In this document: positions 1 to 7,935 of the stretch, one piece after another
How positions within the stretch are numbered: position 1 is the first letter of the stretch
How the letters are laid out: each line of letters starts with the position of its first letter
Source: JBMOUD01 sp049319665
GTDB taxonomy: Bacteria > Pseudomonadota > Gammaproteobacteria > Enterobacterales > Enterobacteriaceae
Direction of reading: 5' to 3'
Assembly (NCBI RefSeq): GCF_049319665.1
Contig: NZ_JBMOUD010000004.1
Location: 248,001-312,000, forward strand
DNA: 64,000 bases
Notes under the pieces: generated by a model
The model's input: only the letters and a program-made list of their open reading frames with translations
What the model was told of the DNA's origin: nothing
The model's database searches: none
Made by a program: the position numbers and the translations under genes

Positions 1-338
1 TGCTCTGAAGAGTCTTTAATCAGACGGCGTATCGATGGAGCCAAAATAATGCACCCTGCGGAAGCAAAACCCGCAGGCTTATTGATACGCTCTCCATGAA
101 TACGGAATAAATTCCGGCCGAAAGAATCCCCTGAGATTTGGTGAAGTTCGATAGTCATTGGTCCTTTTGAAAGCGTCGTTGCCCCAATACGATACGTACC
201 TCTCGGAAGTGGTCCCATTCCTTTAACCTGCTGACGATCTGGATTGTTTTTGTTGGTCAATACGCCGGAATATCCCTGCCCAACTAATTCACCATCATGA
301 AACATCTCACCGGTACTTTGTTTATAAGTCCAAACCAT
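1..338 (-). CDS. Tlde1-like T6SS effector (DUF2778), 3' end outside window
   Basis: I translated this myself from ATG at 338; about 112 residues are present and the C-terminus lies beyond base 1. The opening MVWTYKQSTGEMFHDGE, a GYSG turn, a KNNP segment and GPLPRGTYRIG are the hallmarks of the DUF2778/Tlde1 family. RIHGE followed by SAGCIIL supplies the His and the Ser-x-Gly-Cys nucleophile of the L,D-transpeptidase (YkuD-like) fold. Family members are T6SS toxins that cleave or exchange peptidoglycan tetrapeptides in the periplasm of target cells. It starts 11 bp after hcp, with a GGGAG ribosome site overlapping the hcp stop, so it is probably an Hcp-delivered cargo. A Tldi1-type immunity gene would be expected just beyond the left edge. 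Confidence 0.85.
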   Translation of the reverse strand, partial: MVWTYKQSTGEMFHDGELVGQGYSGVLTNKNNPDRQQVKGMGPLPRGTYRIGATTLSKGPMTIELHQISGDSFGRNLFRIHGERINKPAGFASAGCIILAPSIRRLIKDSSE

Positions 339-349
339 TATTCATCTCC

Positions 350-841
350 CTATGCAGTAACGCGTTCATTCCAGCTATCTGAATGAACAATATTGCCGTC
401 CAAATACTTCCAGGTGATTTTTTCGTAGCACAATTCAACATACTCGAGATGATTGCGCCTCTCACCATACGCAGATTTGGTGTCATACATCAGCGGAATT
501 ATTCCGACGATTTTGACGTTCTCCAGAAGGGTGTTGAAATATTCCGTTTCTTGGCCCGCATCGTTGATTCGGTAGTATTTTATTTCAGCAGATTTAAGCG
601 TTTGGCCAGTACATAAGGCCTTATAAAGGTAGGGGCTAGAGGAGTCGATCTCTTTATCAAAAGTGAACGGAGCATGTATCCGATTTCCGGTGATCTTTCC
701 TGTGTTGTTATCGGTGGGCGTTGAGACACAGTGATTGAGCGCAATAATCTCAATGCTGCCTTGACGCTTGCAAACATCCGCTGAACCCTTGATATCAGCG
801 CCGCCATCATCCTTTAACCACAGATATGCTGGTATTGCCAT
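350..841 (-). CDS. hcp: Hcp, T6SS tube protein
   Basis: 163 residues, full length for the Hcp1 family. MAIPAYLWLKDDGGADIKGS at the N-terminus, TDNNTGK, EIDSSSPYLYKAL, the central YYRINDAGQE and the terminal SDSWNER are strongly conserved in enterobacterial Hcp. Hcp hexamers stack into the tube fired by the T6SS and carry small effectors in their lumen. A strong AGGAGGTG ribosome site sits just before the ATG at 841. No sheath, baseplate or ATPase genes are near, so this is an orphan hcp-effector islet that must rely on a T6SS encoded elsewhere. Unusually, it has four cysteines (24, 38, 77, 138) at positions where the homologue I recall has other residues. Confidence 0.95.
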   Translation of the reverse strand: MAIPAYLWLKDDGGADIKGSADVCKRQGSIEIIALNHCVSTPTDNNTGKITGNRIHAPFTFDKEIDSSSPYLYKALCTGQTLKSAEIKYYRINDAGQETEYFNTLLENVKIVGIIPLMYDTKSAYGERRNHLEYVELCYEKITWKYLDGNIVHSDSWNERVTA

Positions 842-1041
842 AATTACACCTCCTTATGAATGAGGTGAATAGAGTAACCAAAAACAACACTAAAACCAGG
901 GTTATTGATCTTTTTATGTACTAATTAGTCAGGCTTGTGATGCCGTGCAGAGATGCACAAAAGAATTTAGCGATAGGAAATTTGAAATAACGTTAATTGC
1001 TGTTACCGCTGAGAATTGTGTTTGGGATTGGAACAAGCGCT

Positions 1042-1094
1042 GATGCACTCCATCTTAGTCTTCACGTTAACGCGAAATGTAGATGGAATACATC
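1042..1094. repeat. Inverted repeat between hcp and rnpB
   Basis: Arms 1042-1054 (GATGCACTCCATC) and 1082-1094 (GATGGAATACATC) pair over 13 positions, two of them G-T type, around a 27-base loop. It lies just beyond the 3' end of rnpB within the otherwise featureless stretch 842-1113. No T-run follows on either strand, so it is not a classical terminator. It might help define the rnpB 3' end or mark an insertion boundary of the hcp islet. Confidence 0.4.
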
Positions 1095-1113
1095 AACCCA
1101 TTGTTTTTAAAGA

Positions 1114-1492
<379 letters not shown>

Positions 1493-1499
1493 GGCGCGG

Positions 1500-1528
1500 A
1501 TTATAGGGGTTCCCGCTCAGGATGTATA
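1500..1528 (-). promoter_or_regulatory. rnpB sigma-70 promoter
   Basis: On the minus strand a perfect TATAAT (1505-1500) stands 7 nt before the inferred +1 at 1492, with TATACA (1528-1523) 17 nt upstream as the -35 box. The discriminator CCGCGCC is GC-rich, as in stable-RNA promoters under growth-rate or stringent control. Confidence 0.75.
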
Positions 1529-1574
1529 GCGCCGATCGCCTTTCACACTCTGCAACTGACCAAAAACAGTGCAA

Positions 1575-2456
1575 TTATTCGACGTCGTCGACTTCTTCAC
1601 CTTGTTGTTCAAGCGCGTATTTATAAAGCGCGTTCTTTTTCACACCGTGGATCTCTGCGGCAAGTGCTGCGGCTTTCTTCAGCGGTAACTCTTTTTGCAA
1701 AAGCGACAGCGTGCGCAGTGCTTCCGCAGGCAGTGCTTCGCTATCCGGTGAATGACCTTCCACAATCAATACCATTTCACCACGTTTACGTGTTTCGTCT
1801 TCTTTGACCCAATCAAGCAAAGCGCCTACGCCGTCACCACGGATATTTTCCCAGGTTTTTGTCAGCTCACGTGCCAGCACAACATAACGATCTGGCCCCC
1901 ACACCGTCACCATATCCTGTAAGCTTTCTAACAGCCGGTGAGTGGATTCATAGAAAATCATGGTACGCGGCTCTTCAATTAATGCCTGCAACACATCTTT
2001 TCTCGATTTAGTTTTGGCCGGGAGAAATCCTTCGTAACAAAAACGATCCGAGGGCAAACCGGCGGCACTCAGTGCTGCAATTGCCGCACAGGCTCCCGGC
2101 AAAGGAACGACACGTATACCGGCTTCACGACAGCGGCGCACCAGGTGATAACCAGGATCGTTAATCAATGGTGTTCCTGCATCAGAAACTAATGCAATAC
2201 TTTGACCTTCCTGGAGTTTTGCCAGTAAATGATCGGCTTTCTGCTGTTCATTATGGTCGTGCAACGGGTACATTTTGGCGTTAATGGCGAAATGTTGGAG
2301 CAGTAATCCCGTGTGGCGAGTGTCTTCGGCAGCAATCAAATCGACGCCTTTAAGTACCGCTAATGCCCGATGAGTAATGTCGGCCAGGTTGCCGATCGGA
2401 GTCGGTACCACATACAGCGTTGATGCAGAAATATCTGCTTGATCGTGTTGATTCAT
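1575..2456 (-). CDS. rsmI: 16S rRNA (cytidine1402-2'-O)-methyltransferase RsmI
   Basis: 293 residues, the usual length of RsmI (formerly YraL). The tetrapyrrole-methylase-type fold shows as TLYVVPTPIGNLADIT, AAEDTRHT, the SAM-site loop SDAGTPLINDPG and LPGACAA. It 2'-O-methylates C1402 of 16S rRNA in the ribosomal P site, working with RsmH on the same nucleotide. It is divergent from lpoA with 62 bp between the starts, as in E. coli. Confidence 0.97.
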   Translation of the reverse strand: MNQHDQADISASTLYVVPTPIGNLADITHRALAVLKGVDLIAAEDTRHTGLLLQHFAINAKMYPLHDHNEQQKADHLLAKLQEGQSIALVSDAGTPLINDPGYHLVRRCREAGIRVVPLPGACAAIAALSAAGLPSDRFCYEGFLPAKTKSRKDVLQALIEEPRTMIFYESTHRLLESLQDMVTVWGPDRYVVLARELTKTWENIRGDGVGALLDWVKEDETRKRGEMVLIVEGHSPDSEALPAEALRTLSLLQKELPLKKAAALAAEIHGVKKNALYKYALEQQGEEVDDVE

Positions 2457-2518
2457 TGTTTCATCCGGATTGCCGATTTAATATTGAGCATCTTGAAAAA
2501 AACATCACTGGAAACAGC

Positions 2519-4552
2519 ATGCCTTCCTCAACAATTTTTCGTACACGCACGGGACGTTTAATCCCTGCCATTATTGTAGCGATGTTACTCGCCAGTTGTT
2601 CGAGCCAAGCGCCACAAACGCCACCAGAAAGTGTTCAGGGAGCAGCAGCTGGAACTTCCGCCTACTATCTGGCCCAAGCGCAGCAAAGTAGCGATGATAA
2701 CAAGGCTGAGTGGCAATTACTTGCGATTCGTGCCCTGTTACGTGAAGGCAATCTGCCACAAGCAGCAGATCAGTTTGCACAGTTGCCGCCAAAAGGATTG
2801 ACCGCAGTCCAGGCTCAGGAGCAACAACTGCTGGGAGTAGAGCTGCAAATTGCGCAAAAAAATTATCCAGAAGCAGCGGCACAATTAGGAAAACTCGATG
2901 TCGATAGCCTCTCTGGCGATCAGAAAGTGCGTTTCTATCAGGCACAAATCGCCGCCAGCCAAGGCCGCGCCAGCCTGCCGCTGATCCGCGCCTATATTGC
3001 GCAAGAGCCGCTGCTACAAGGTAAAGATCATCAGGATAATATCGATAGCACCTGGCTGACGCTGACTCAACTTTCTGCACAAGACATCAACAGCATTGTG
3101 ATCAATGCCAATGAGAACGTGCTGCAAGGTTGGTTGGACTTACTTAATGTTTGGCAAACCAATAAGCAAGACCCTGCATTGCTGAAAGCCGGTATTGAAG
3201 ATTGGCAAAAACGCTATCCTTATAACCCGGCGGCTAAAAACCTGCCGCAGCCGTTAACTAATGTGCTGAGCTTTAAACCGGCTTCAGCCGAAACTATCGC
3301 ACTGTTCTTGCCAATGAGTGGGCCTGCGCAGGTTTATGGTAATGCTATCGCCCAAGGTTTCAACGCAGCAGTAAAAGGGCTACCTAGTGCAGCACCGGCC
3401 GCACAACCTGCCCCAGTGCAACCAACCGCAGCACCTGCAGACCCAAATGCCGTCGTGAGCACAGCAACACCACCAGTCACCGCAGCAACAGACCAGCCGG
3501 CGGCGCCAGCAGCGGCTCCAACGCCTGCCGCCCCCGCTCCAGCCCCTGCGGCTAACGTCCAGGTAAAAGTCTACGATACCAATAGCCAGCCTATTCCTGT
3601 GCTACTCAGCCAGGCTCAGCAAGATGGCGCGACGTTAATCGTTGGGCCATTGATCAAAGATCAAGTGAGTGCATTAGAAGCGACCAGTACTCAGCTCAAT
3701 GTGTTGGCCCTTAACCAGCCTGAAACTGAGAAAAACAGCCCAAATATCTGTTATTTTGCCCTGTCTCCTGAAGATGAAGCTCGTGACGCGGCACGCCACA
3801 TGTGGGCGCAGCATAAACAAGCCCCGCTATTGCTGGTACCAAACGGTAACTTCGGCGATCGCGTTGCCCAAGCCTTTGCCGATGAGTGGCAGAAACAGGG
3901 CGGCCAGACAGTGTTGAAACAGACTTTCGGCACTTACTCTGATTTGAAACAACAGGTTAGTCGTGGCGGAGGCTTACGCCTGTCCGGCACGCCAGTTATT
4001 TCTACTGCACAAGCGACACCAGCACAGCCTAGCGTGACTATCGCCGGGTTGACGATTCCAGCACCACCAACGGATGCACAGATTGCGCAAACTTCTGGCG
4101 CGCCATCTGGTGCTATCGACTCGTTGTATGTGGTGGCAACGCAAGATGAGTTGACGCTTATCAAGCCAATGATTGATTTATCAATCAACACCCGAGTGAA
4201 ACCGACTATTTATGCCAGCTCTCGTAGCTATCAGGCAGGCGCTGGCCCGGATTATCGTTTGGAAATGGAAGGCGTGCAGTTCAGCGACATTCCATTACTG
4301 GCAGGTTCTAACCCGGCGCTAATGCAACAAGCAAGCAGCCAATTAGGCAATGATTATTCTCTGGTTCGCCTCTATGCGATGGGGATTGATGCTTATAACC
4401 TGGCCAATAACTTCTCGCAAATGCGTCAGATTCCAGGCTTCCAGCTAGCTGGCAGCACTGGCGAACTGTCAGCCAATACTAACTGTGTGATCCACCGTAA
4501 GCTGCCTTGGCTGCAGTATCATCAAGGAACTTTGAGCGCTGTTGGTAATTAG
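2519..4552 (+). CDS. lpoA: LpoA, outer-membrane lipoprotein activator of PBP1a
   Basis: 677 residues from ATG 2519. An upstream in-frame ATG at 2420 would hide the signal peptide inside a 33-residue extension and lies within rsmI, so 2519 is preferred. The lipoprotein signal ends in a LLASC lipobox. The N-terminal half is TPR-like and helical, an Ala/Pro-rich low-complexity linker covers roughly residues 265-330, and the C-terminal half resembles a periplasmic-binding fold (ALFLPMSGPAQVYGNAIAQG, TLIVGPLIKDQ). LpoA reaches from the outer membrane through peptidoglycan to stimulate PBP1a transpeptidation. First gene of the lpoA-yraN-diaA-dolP run. The linker length probably varies between species. 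Confidence 0.96.
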   Translation: MPSSTIFRTRTGRLIPAIIVAMLLASCSSQAPQTPPESVQGAAAGTSAYYLAQAQQSSDDNKAEWQLLAIRALLREGNLPQAADQFAQLPPKGLTAVQAQEQQLLGVELQIAQKNYPEAAAQLGKLDVDSLSGDQKVRFYQAQIAASQGRASLPLIRAYIAQEPLLQGKDHQDNIDSTWLTLTQLSAQDINSIVINANENVLQGWLDLLNVWQTNKQDPALLKAGIEDWQKRYPYNPAAKNLPQPLTNVLSFKPASAETIALFLPMSGPAQVYGNAIAQGFNAAVKGLPSAAPAAQPAPVQPTAAPADPNAVVSTATPPVTAATDQPAAPAAAPTPAAPAPAPAANVQVKVYDTNSQPIPVLLSQAQQDGATLIVGPLIKDQVSALEATSTQLNVLALNQPETEKNSPNICYFALSPEDEARDAARHMWAQHKQAPLLLVPNGNFGDRVAQAFADEWQKQGGQTVLKQTFGTYSDLKQQVSRGGGLRLSGTPVISTAQATPAQPSVTIAGLTIPAPPTDAQIAQTSGAPSGAIDSLYVVATQDELTLIKPMIDLSINTRVKPTIYASSRSYQAGAGPDYRLEMEGVQFSDIPLLAGSNPALMQQASSQLGNDYSLVRLYAMGIDAYNLANNFSQMRQIPGFQLAGSTGELSANTNCVIHRKLPWLQYHQGTLSAVGN

Positions 4553-4624
4553 TGTTCGATATAATATGATCTAGGCTGGCAATCGACGAGACTGTCAGCC
4601 TAGATCAGGTACAAGGATGTGCTA

Positions 4625-4996
4625 ATGCAAGAGAAAACGATGAGCACCCGCCAACGCGGGGCTTACTATGAAGCACTAGCCAGACAGCATTTAGAGCGTG
4701 CCGGACTTAAATTTATTGCCGCGAATGTGAGTTATCGCGGTGGCGAGCTTGATATTATTATGCGCGATCGGCAAACCTGGGTGTTTGTTGAGGTCCGTTA
4801 CCGTCGCAATGCCAACTTCGGCAGCGCAGCGGCTAGTGTTACTTATCATAAACAGCGACGTTTATTACACGCCGCGGCCATCTGGCTTGCACACAAAGGT
4901 GCGAGCTTTGACACATCATCTTGCCGTTTTGATGTTTTAGCCATCACCGGTAGCCAAGTAGAATGGCTCCCTGATGCATTCAATGCGCAAGGATAA
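4625..4996 (+). CDS. yraN: YraN, UPF0102 endonuclease-like protein
   Basis: 123 residues from ATG 4625, which has AAGGA 7 nt upstream. ATG 4640 (MSTRQRG, 118 residues) is a good alternative because family homology begins about there. The core shows RGGELDIIMRD and VFVEVRYRR, the E/D-x(n)-E-x-K/R arrangement of restriction-endonuclease-like folds, then the helix holding SCRFDVLAI. Function remains unproven; the family co-occurs with DNA processing and replication genes. Sits between lpoA and diaA as in E. coli. Confidence 0.93.
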   Translation: MQEKTMSTRQRGAYYEALARQHLERAGLKFIAANVSYRGGELDIIMRDRQTWVFVEVRYRRNANFGSAAASVTYHKQRRLLHAAAIWLAHKGASFDTSSCRFDVLAITGSQVEWLPDAFNAQG

Positions 4997-5045
4997 ATCA
5001 AGATCGACTGGTTGCCTTTACAGCCTAACTGACGAGAAAAATCAC

Positions 5046-5636
5046 GTGCTGGATAGAATCAAAGTCTGCTTTACCGAAAGTATCCAAACCCAGATTGCCG
5101 CAGCGGAAGCGCTGCCTGATGCGATATCACGAGCAGCGATGACGCTGGTGCAATCCCTGCTCAATGGCAACAAAATTCTGTGCTGTGGTAACGGTACTTC
5201 TGCGGCCAATGCGCAGCATTTTTCCGCCAGTCTGATAAATCGTTTTGAAACTGAACGTCCTAGCCTTCCTGCAATCTCACTATGTGCAGATAATATTATT
5301 CTGACTGCTATCGCTAACGATCGCCTGCATGACGAAATTTATGCCAAGCAAGTGCGAGCGCTTGGCCAGGCGGGTGACGTTCTGCTGGCTATTTCGACGC
5401 GTGGTAATAGTCGTGATATTGTCAAAGCGGTTGAAGCTGCCGTCACGCGCGATATGACCATCGTTGCTCTAACTGGTTATGACGGCGGTGAATTGGCCGG
5501 GTTATTGGGGCCCAATGATGTGGAGATCCGAATTCCGTCCCATCGAAGTTCTCGTATTCAGGAAATGCATATGCTGACTGTGAATTGCCTGTGCGACCTT
5601 ATAGATAATACTTTGTTCCCACACCAGGACGATTGA
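5046..5636 (+). CDS. diaA: DiaA, DnaA initiator-associating factor
   Basis: 196 residues from GTG 5046, nearly identical to E. coli DiaA as I recall it (ACFTESIQTQIAAAEALPDA, GNGTSAANAQHF, AISTRGNSRDIVKAVEAAVT, SRIQEMHMLTVN). A longer frame reaching back to 4974 overlaps yraN and lacks homology, so GTG is the start. The protein is a single SIS domain related to GmhA; DiaA tetramers bind DnaA domain I and promote ordered loading at oriC, giving timely replication initiation. It lies 9 bp before dolP. Confidence 0.97.
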   Translation: MLDRIKVCFTESIQTQIAAAEALPDAISRAAMTLVQSLLNGNKILCCGNGTSAANAQHFSASLINRFETERPSLPAISLCADNIILTAIANDRLHDEIYAKQVRALGQAGDVLLAISTRGNSRDIVKAVEAAVTRDMTIVALTGYDGGELAGLLGPNDVEIRIPSHRSSRIQEMHMLTVNCLCDLIDNTLFPHQDD

Positions 5637-5645
5637 GGAGAACCA

Positions 5646-6221
5646 ATGAAGGCTAGTTACTTGTTTGCTGTAGTACTTAGCGCCCTCGTATTACAAGGCT
5701 GCGTAGCGGCCGCTGTGGTCGGCGTTGCAGGTGTTGCAACCAAAACTGGCACCGATCCGCGTTCCGTCGGTACTCAAGTTGATGACACCACGCTGGAAGC
5801 CCGCGTATCTAACGCCATCAGCAAAGATAAACAGTTAAAAACTGATGCACGTATCGTCGCCACCGCTTATCAGGGCAAAGTCCTGTTAACAGGCCAGGCA
5901 CCGAGTGCCGATATGGCAACACGCGCTAAGCAAATCGCGCTTGGTGTTGATGGTACTACCGATGTTTACAATGAGATTCGTATGGGGAAACCCGTCAGTC
6001 TAGGCACAGCCTCCGTCGATACCTGGATCACCACCAAGGTACGCTCACAGATTTTGACCAGCGACTCGGTTAAATCTTCTAACGTTAAAGTCACCACAGA
6101 AAATGGCGAAGTCTTCTTACTAGGCTTGGTGACACAAGAAGAAGGTAAAGCAGCAGCGAATATTGCCGCTAGCGTCAGCGGTGTAAAACACGTGACGACC
6201 GCCTTTACCTACGTTCAGTAA
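5646..6221 (+). CDS. dolP: DolP (YraP), BON-domain outer-membrane lipoprotein
   Basis: 191 residues with a lipoprotein signal ending LQGC (Cys19) and two BON domains, about residues 45-115 (TLEARVSNAISKD) and 125-190 (VDTWITTKVRSQILTS). DolP localises to the division site, binds anionic phospholipid and supports outer-membrane integrity and BAM function; in E. coli it is in the sigma-E regulon. A GAGGAG ribosome site precedes the ATG. A strong terminator follows. Confidence 0.96.
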   Translation: MKASYLFAVVLSALVLQGCVAAAVVGVAGVATKTGTDPRSVGTQVDDTTLEARVSNAISKDKQLKTDARIVATAYQGKVLLTGQAPSADMATRAKQIALGVDGTTDVYNEIRMGKPVSLGTASVDTWITTKVRSQILTSDSVKSSNVKVTTENGEVFLLGLVTQEEGKAAANIAASVSGVKHVTTAFTYVQ

Positions 6222-6239
6222 GCATTTAGATATAAAGAC

Positions 6240-6272
6240 AAAGGGACTGCTCATGCAGTCCCTTTCTTTTTT
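6240..6272. terminator. Bidirectional terminator between dolP and mtgA
   Basis: AAAGGGACTGC / GCAGTCCCTTT form an 11-bp perfect stem with a TCAT loop, followed by CTTTTTT on the plus strand and flanked by A-rich sequence for the minus strand. Ends the lpoA-dolP run and probably mtgA. Confidence 0.9.
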
Positions 6273-6280
6273 CACTAGCC

Positions 6281-7012
6281 TTAATGCAGCTTGTTAGTTT
6301 GTAAGAAGCGATCGCCGCCAAGCTGGTTCATTTGCCGTAGGATCCACTGCTGACGTCTAATAACATAAGCCGATGGCGCGTTGACCTTGTAGATATGTGG
6401 ATTAGGTAATACCGCCGCTAATAAGGCCGCTTGAGACGGTGTTAAACGGCTGGCAGGTTTATGGAAGAAGTGTTGGGCGGCCTGTTCCACACCAAATACC
6501 CCATCACCAAACTCCACCACATTCAAATAAACCGTTAGAATACGCCGCTTGCTCCAGACGGTTTCTATACCGACGGTCAGTCCGGCCTCTAAACCTTTAC
6601 GCAGCCAGCTGCGGCCATCCCACAAAAACACATTTTTTGCTGTTTGCTGCGAAATCGTTGAAGCACCGCGAACTCGAGCGTCTTCCTTATCATTGTTATC
6701 TAACGCTAATTGGATAGCATCGACATCAAAGCCCCAGTGGGTTGGGAATTTTTGATCTTCTCCAGCGATCACCGCCAATGCCATTGGTGACGATATCTGA
6801 TCCATCGGTACCCAATCAGAGTGGGCTACATAGTTGAAGTTACCGCTAAACCAGGCGGAAAGTTGGCGTTCAACCATCACGGCAGAAAGTGGCACTGGCA
6901 GAAACGAAAACAAGATAATACCAGCCAGCCATAGCCCAACCAGAGTGAATATCACTCTTCTCAGCCATAATAAAGGCCAGGCTAATAACCCTTTTTTGGA
7001 TTTTTTGCTCAT
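6281..7012 (-). CDS. mtgA: Monofunctional peptidoglycan glycosyltransferase MtgA
   Basis: 243 residues. One N-terminal TM helix (about 17-40), then the GT51 fold: IAGEDQKFPTHWGFD carries the catalytic Glu (the family's EDxxFxxHxG motif), RGASTISQQTAKNVFL is the substrate-binding motif, and TVYLNVVEFGDGVFGVEQAA is motif 4-5. It polymerises lipid II into glycan strands without transpeptidase activity. In E. coli mtgA sits next to elbB-arcB on one side and npr on the other; here it follows dolP and is separated from arcB by 0.9 kb of non-coding DNA. Confidence 0.97.
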   Translation of the reverse strand: MSKKSKKGLLAWPLLWLRRVIFTLVGLWLAGIILFSFLPVPLSAVMVERQLSAWFSGNFNYVAHSDWVPMDQISSPMALAVIAGEDQKFPTHWGFDVDAIQLALDNNDKEDARVRGASTISQQTAKNVFLWDGRSWLRKGLEAGLTVGIETVWSKRRILTVYLNVVEFGDGVFGVEQAAQHFFHKPASRLTPSQAALLAAVLPNPHIYKVNAPSAYVIRRQQWILRQMNQLGGDRFLQTNKLH

Positions 7013-7906
7013 AAAATACTGCCCATTACTTTACTCACCAGACCAACTTATCAATATCCCAAATCACACGACGCTTCATATTTAACAAATAAGAATAATC
7101 GCCTCTAAAATCCGTATAAACAGCCGGTTTATCCAAAACTGAGATAACGTAAGCAACGAGTTAAATAAGCTATGCTGCCTCGATCATATCGCTGAATTCT
7201 AATACACCTTTATGCCCTAAAGTGACATGTTATTTTATTACATAAAACTTAAAAATTAATCAGATATTGGGCCTTGAAAACATCATTGTTTTACATTTCT
7301 TATGTTTCAGATTAGGAAAAATGCATACTTTTTAAGTCATTATTGCTGACAAATAGCACAGTTTATAGAAACGAAACGGCTCGTGTAGCTAAAAAAATCT
7401 TAGTAAAATCGCATATAAAAAGCACATGGACTCGATTCCTTAAACAAAAAATCGCCACATCGGACAATTGTTATACAATCTGACGACGAGTTTTTTTTAT
7501 CGAATCCGGCTATATTAATTATTTCTTAAAAAACATAATGTTATATATAAAAAAAACAAAAAAGCGTTAACAATACAGTAGCTTATTAAATAAAAGTCAG
7601 CGTATTAATGCCTTCTAGGGCTCTGTTCCAAGGTAAAAAACTCCTCTAGAAGGCAGTACACTGACAAATTTCACTAATACTTGTGAAAATTTCCTACGAT
7701 AAACGCTTGAACTTATGTAGTGACAAAGACTACTCTACATCACAGTTTTTAATGAATTTAGTCGCAGCTACTTTTATATTTGGTATGTTGAGTCAAATAT
7801 TATGTACTAGACTCGATGTCACAATTACCAAGACCTACGAAACCAAAAGCCCCAATAACGATTCGTGGGTTAACGATTTCCCTGGTGTTGGCGCAGTATT
7901 CGCGCA
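7013..7906. other. AT-rich gene-less stretch between mtgA and arcB
   Basis: About 0.9 kb, clearly richer in A/T than its neighbours. It holds the mtgA upstream region and an inverted repeat (7609-7655). The plus-strand frame 7683-7967 has no recognisable homology and runs through a terminator into arcB, so I do not call it. E. coli carries elbB here; I see no ElbB relic in any frame. Confidence 0.6.
7609..7655. repeat. Inverted repeat upstream of mtgA
   Basis: TGCCTTCTAG (7609-7618) and CTAGAAGGCA (7646-7655) are perfect 10-bp arms, extendable by two inner pairs, around a loop of about 23 bases. No T-run follows. It could be a protein-binding site or a stem in an unrecognised transcript. Confidence 0.45.
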
Positions 7907-7935
7907 CCCCGGCCTCGGCTGGGGTTATTTTTTTT
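7907..7935 (+). terminator. Plus-strand terminator overlapping the arcB stop
   Basis: CCCCGGC/GCTGGGG hairpin (7907-7924, one G-U pair) followed by TTATTTTTTTT on the plus strand. On the minus strand, the direction of arcB, no T-run follows, so it serves rightward transcripts arriving from the gene-less 7.0-7.9 kb stretch, or protects arcB from antisense transcription. Confidence 0.7.

Noticed and set aside
2420..2518. N-terminal extension of lpoA
   Set aside because: Would bury the lipoprotein signal peptide and overlap rsmI.
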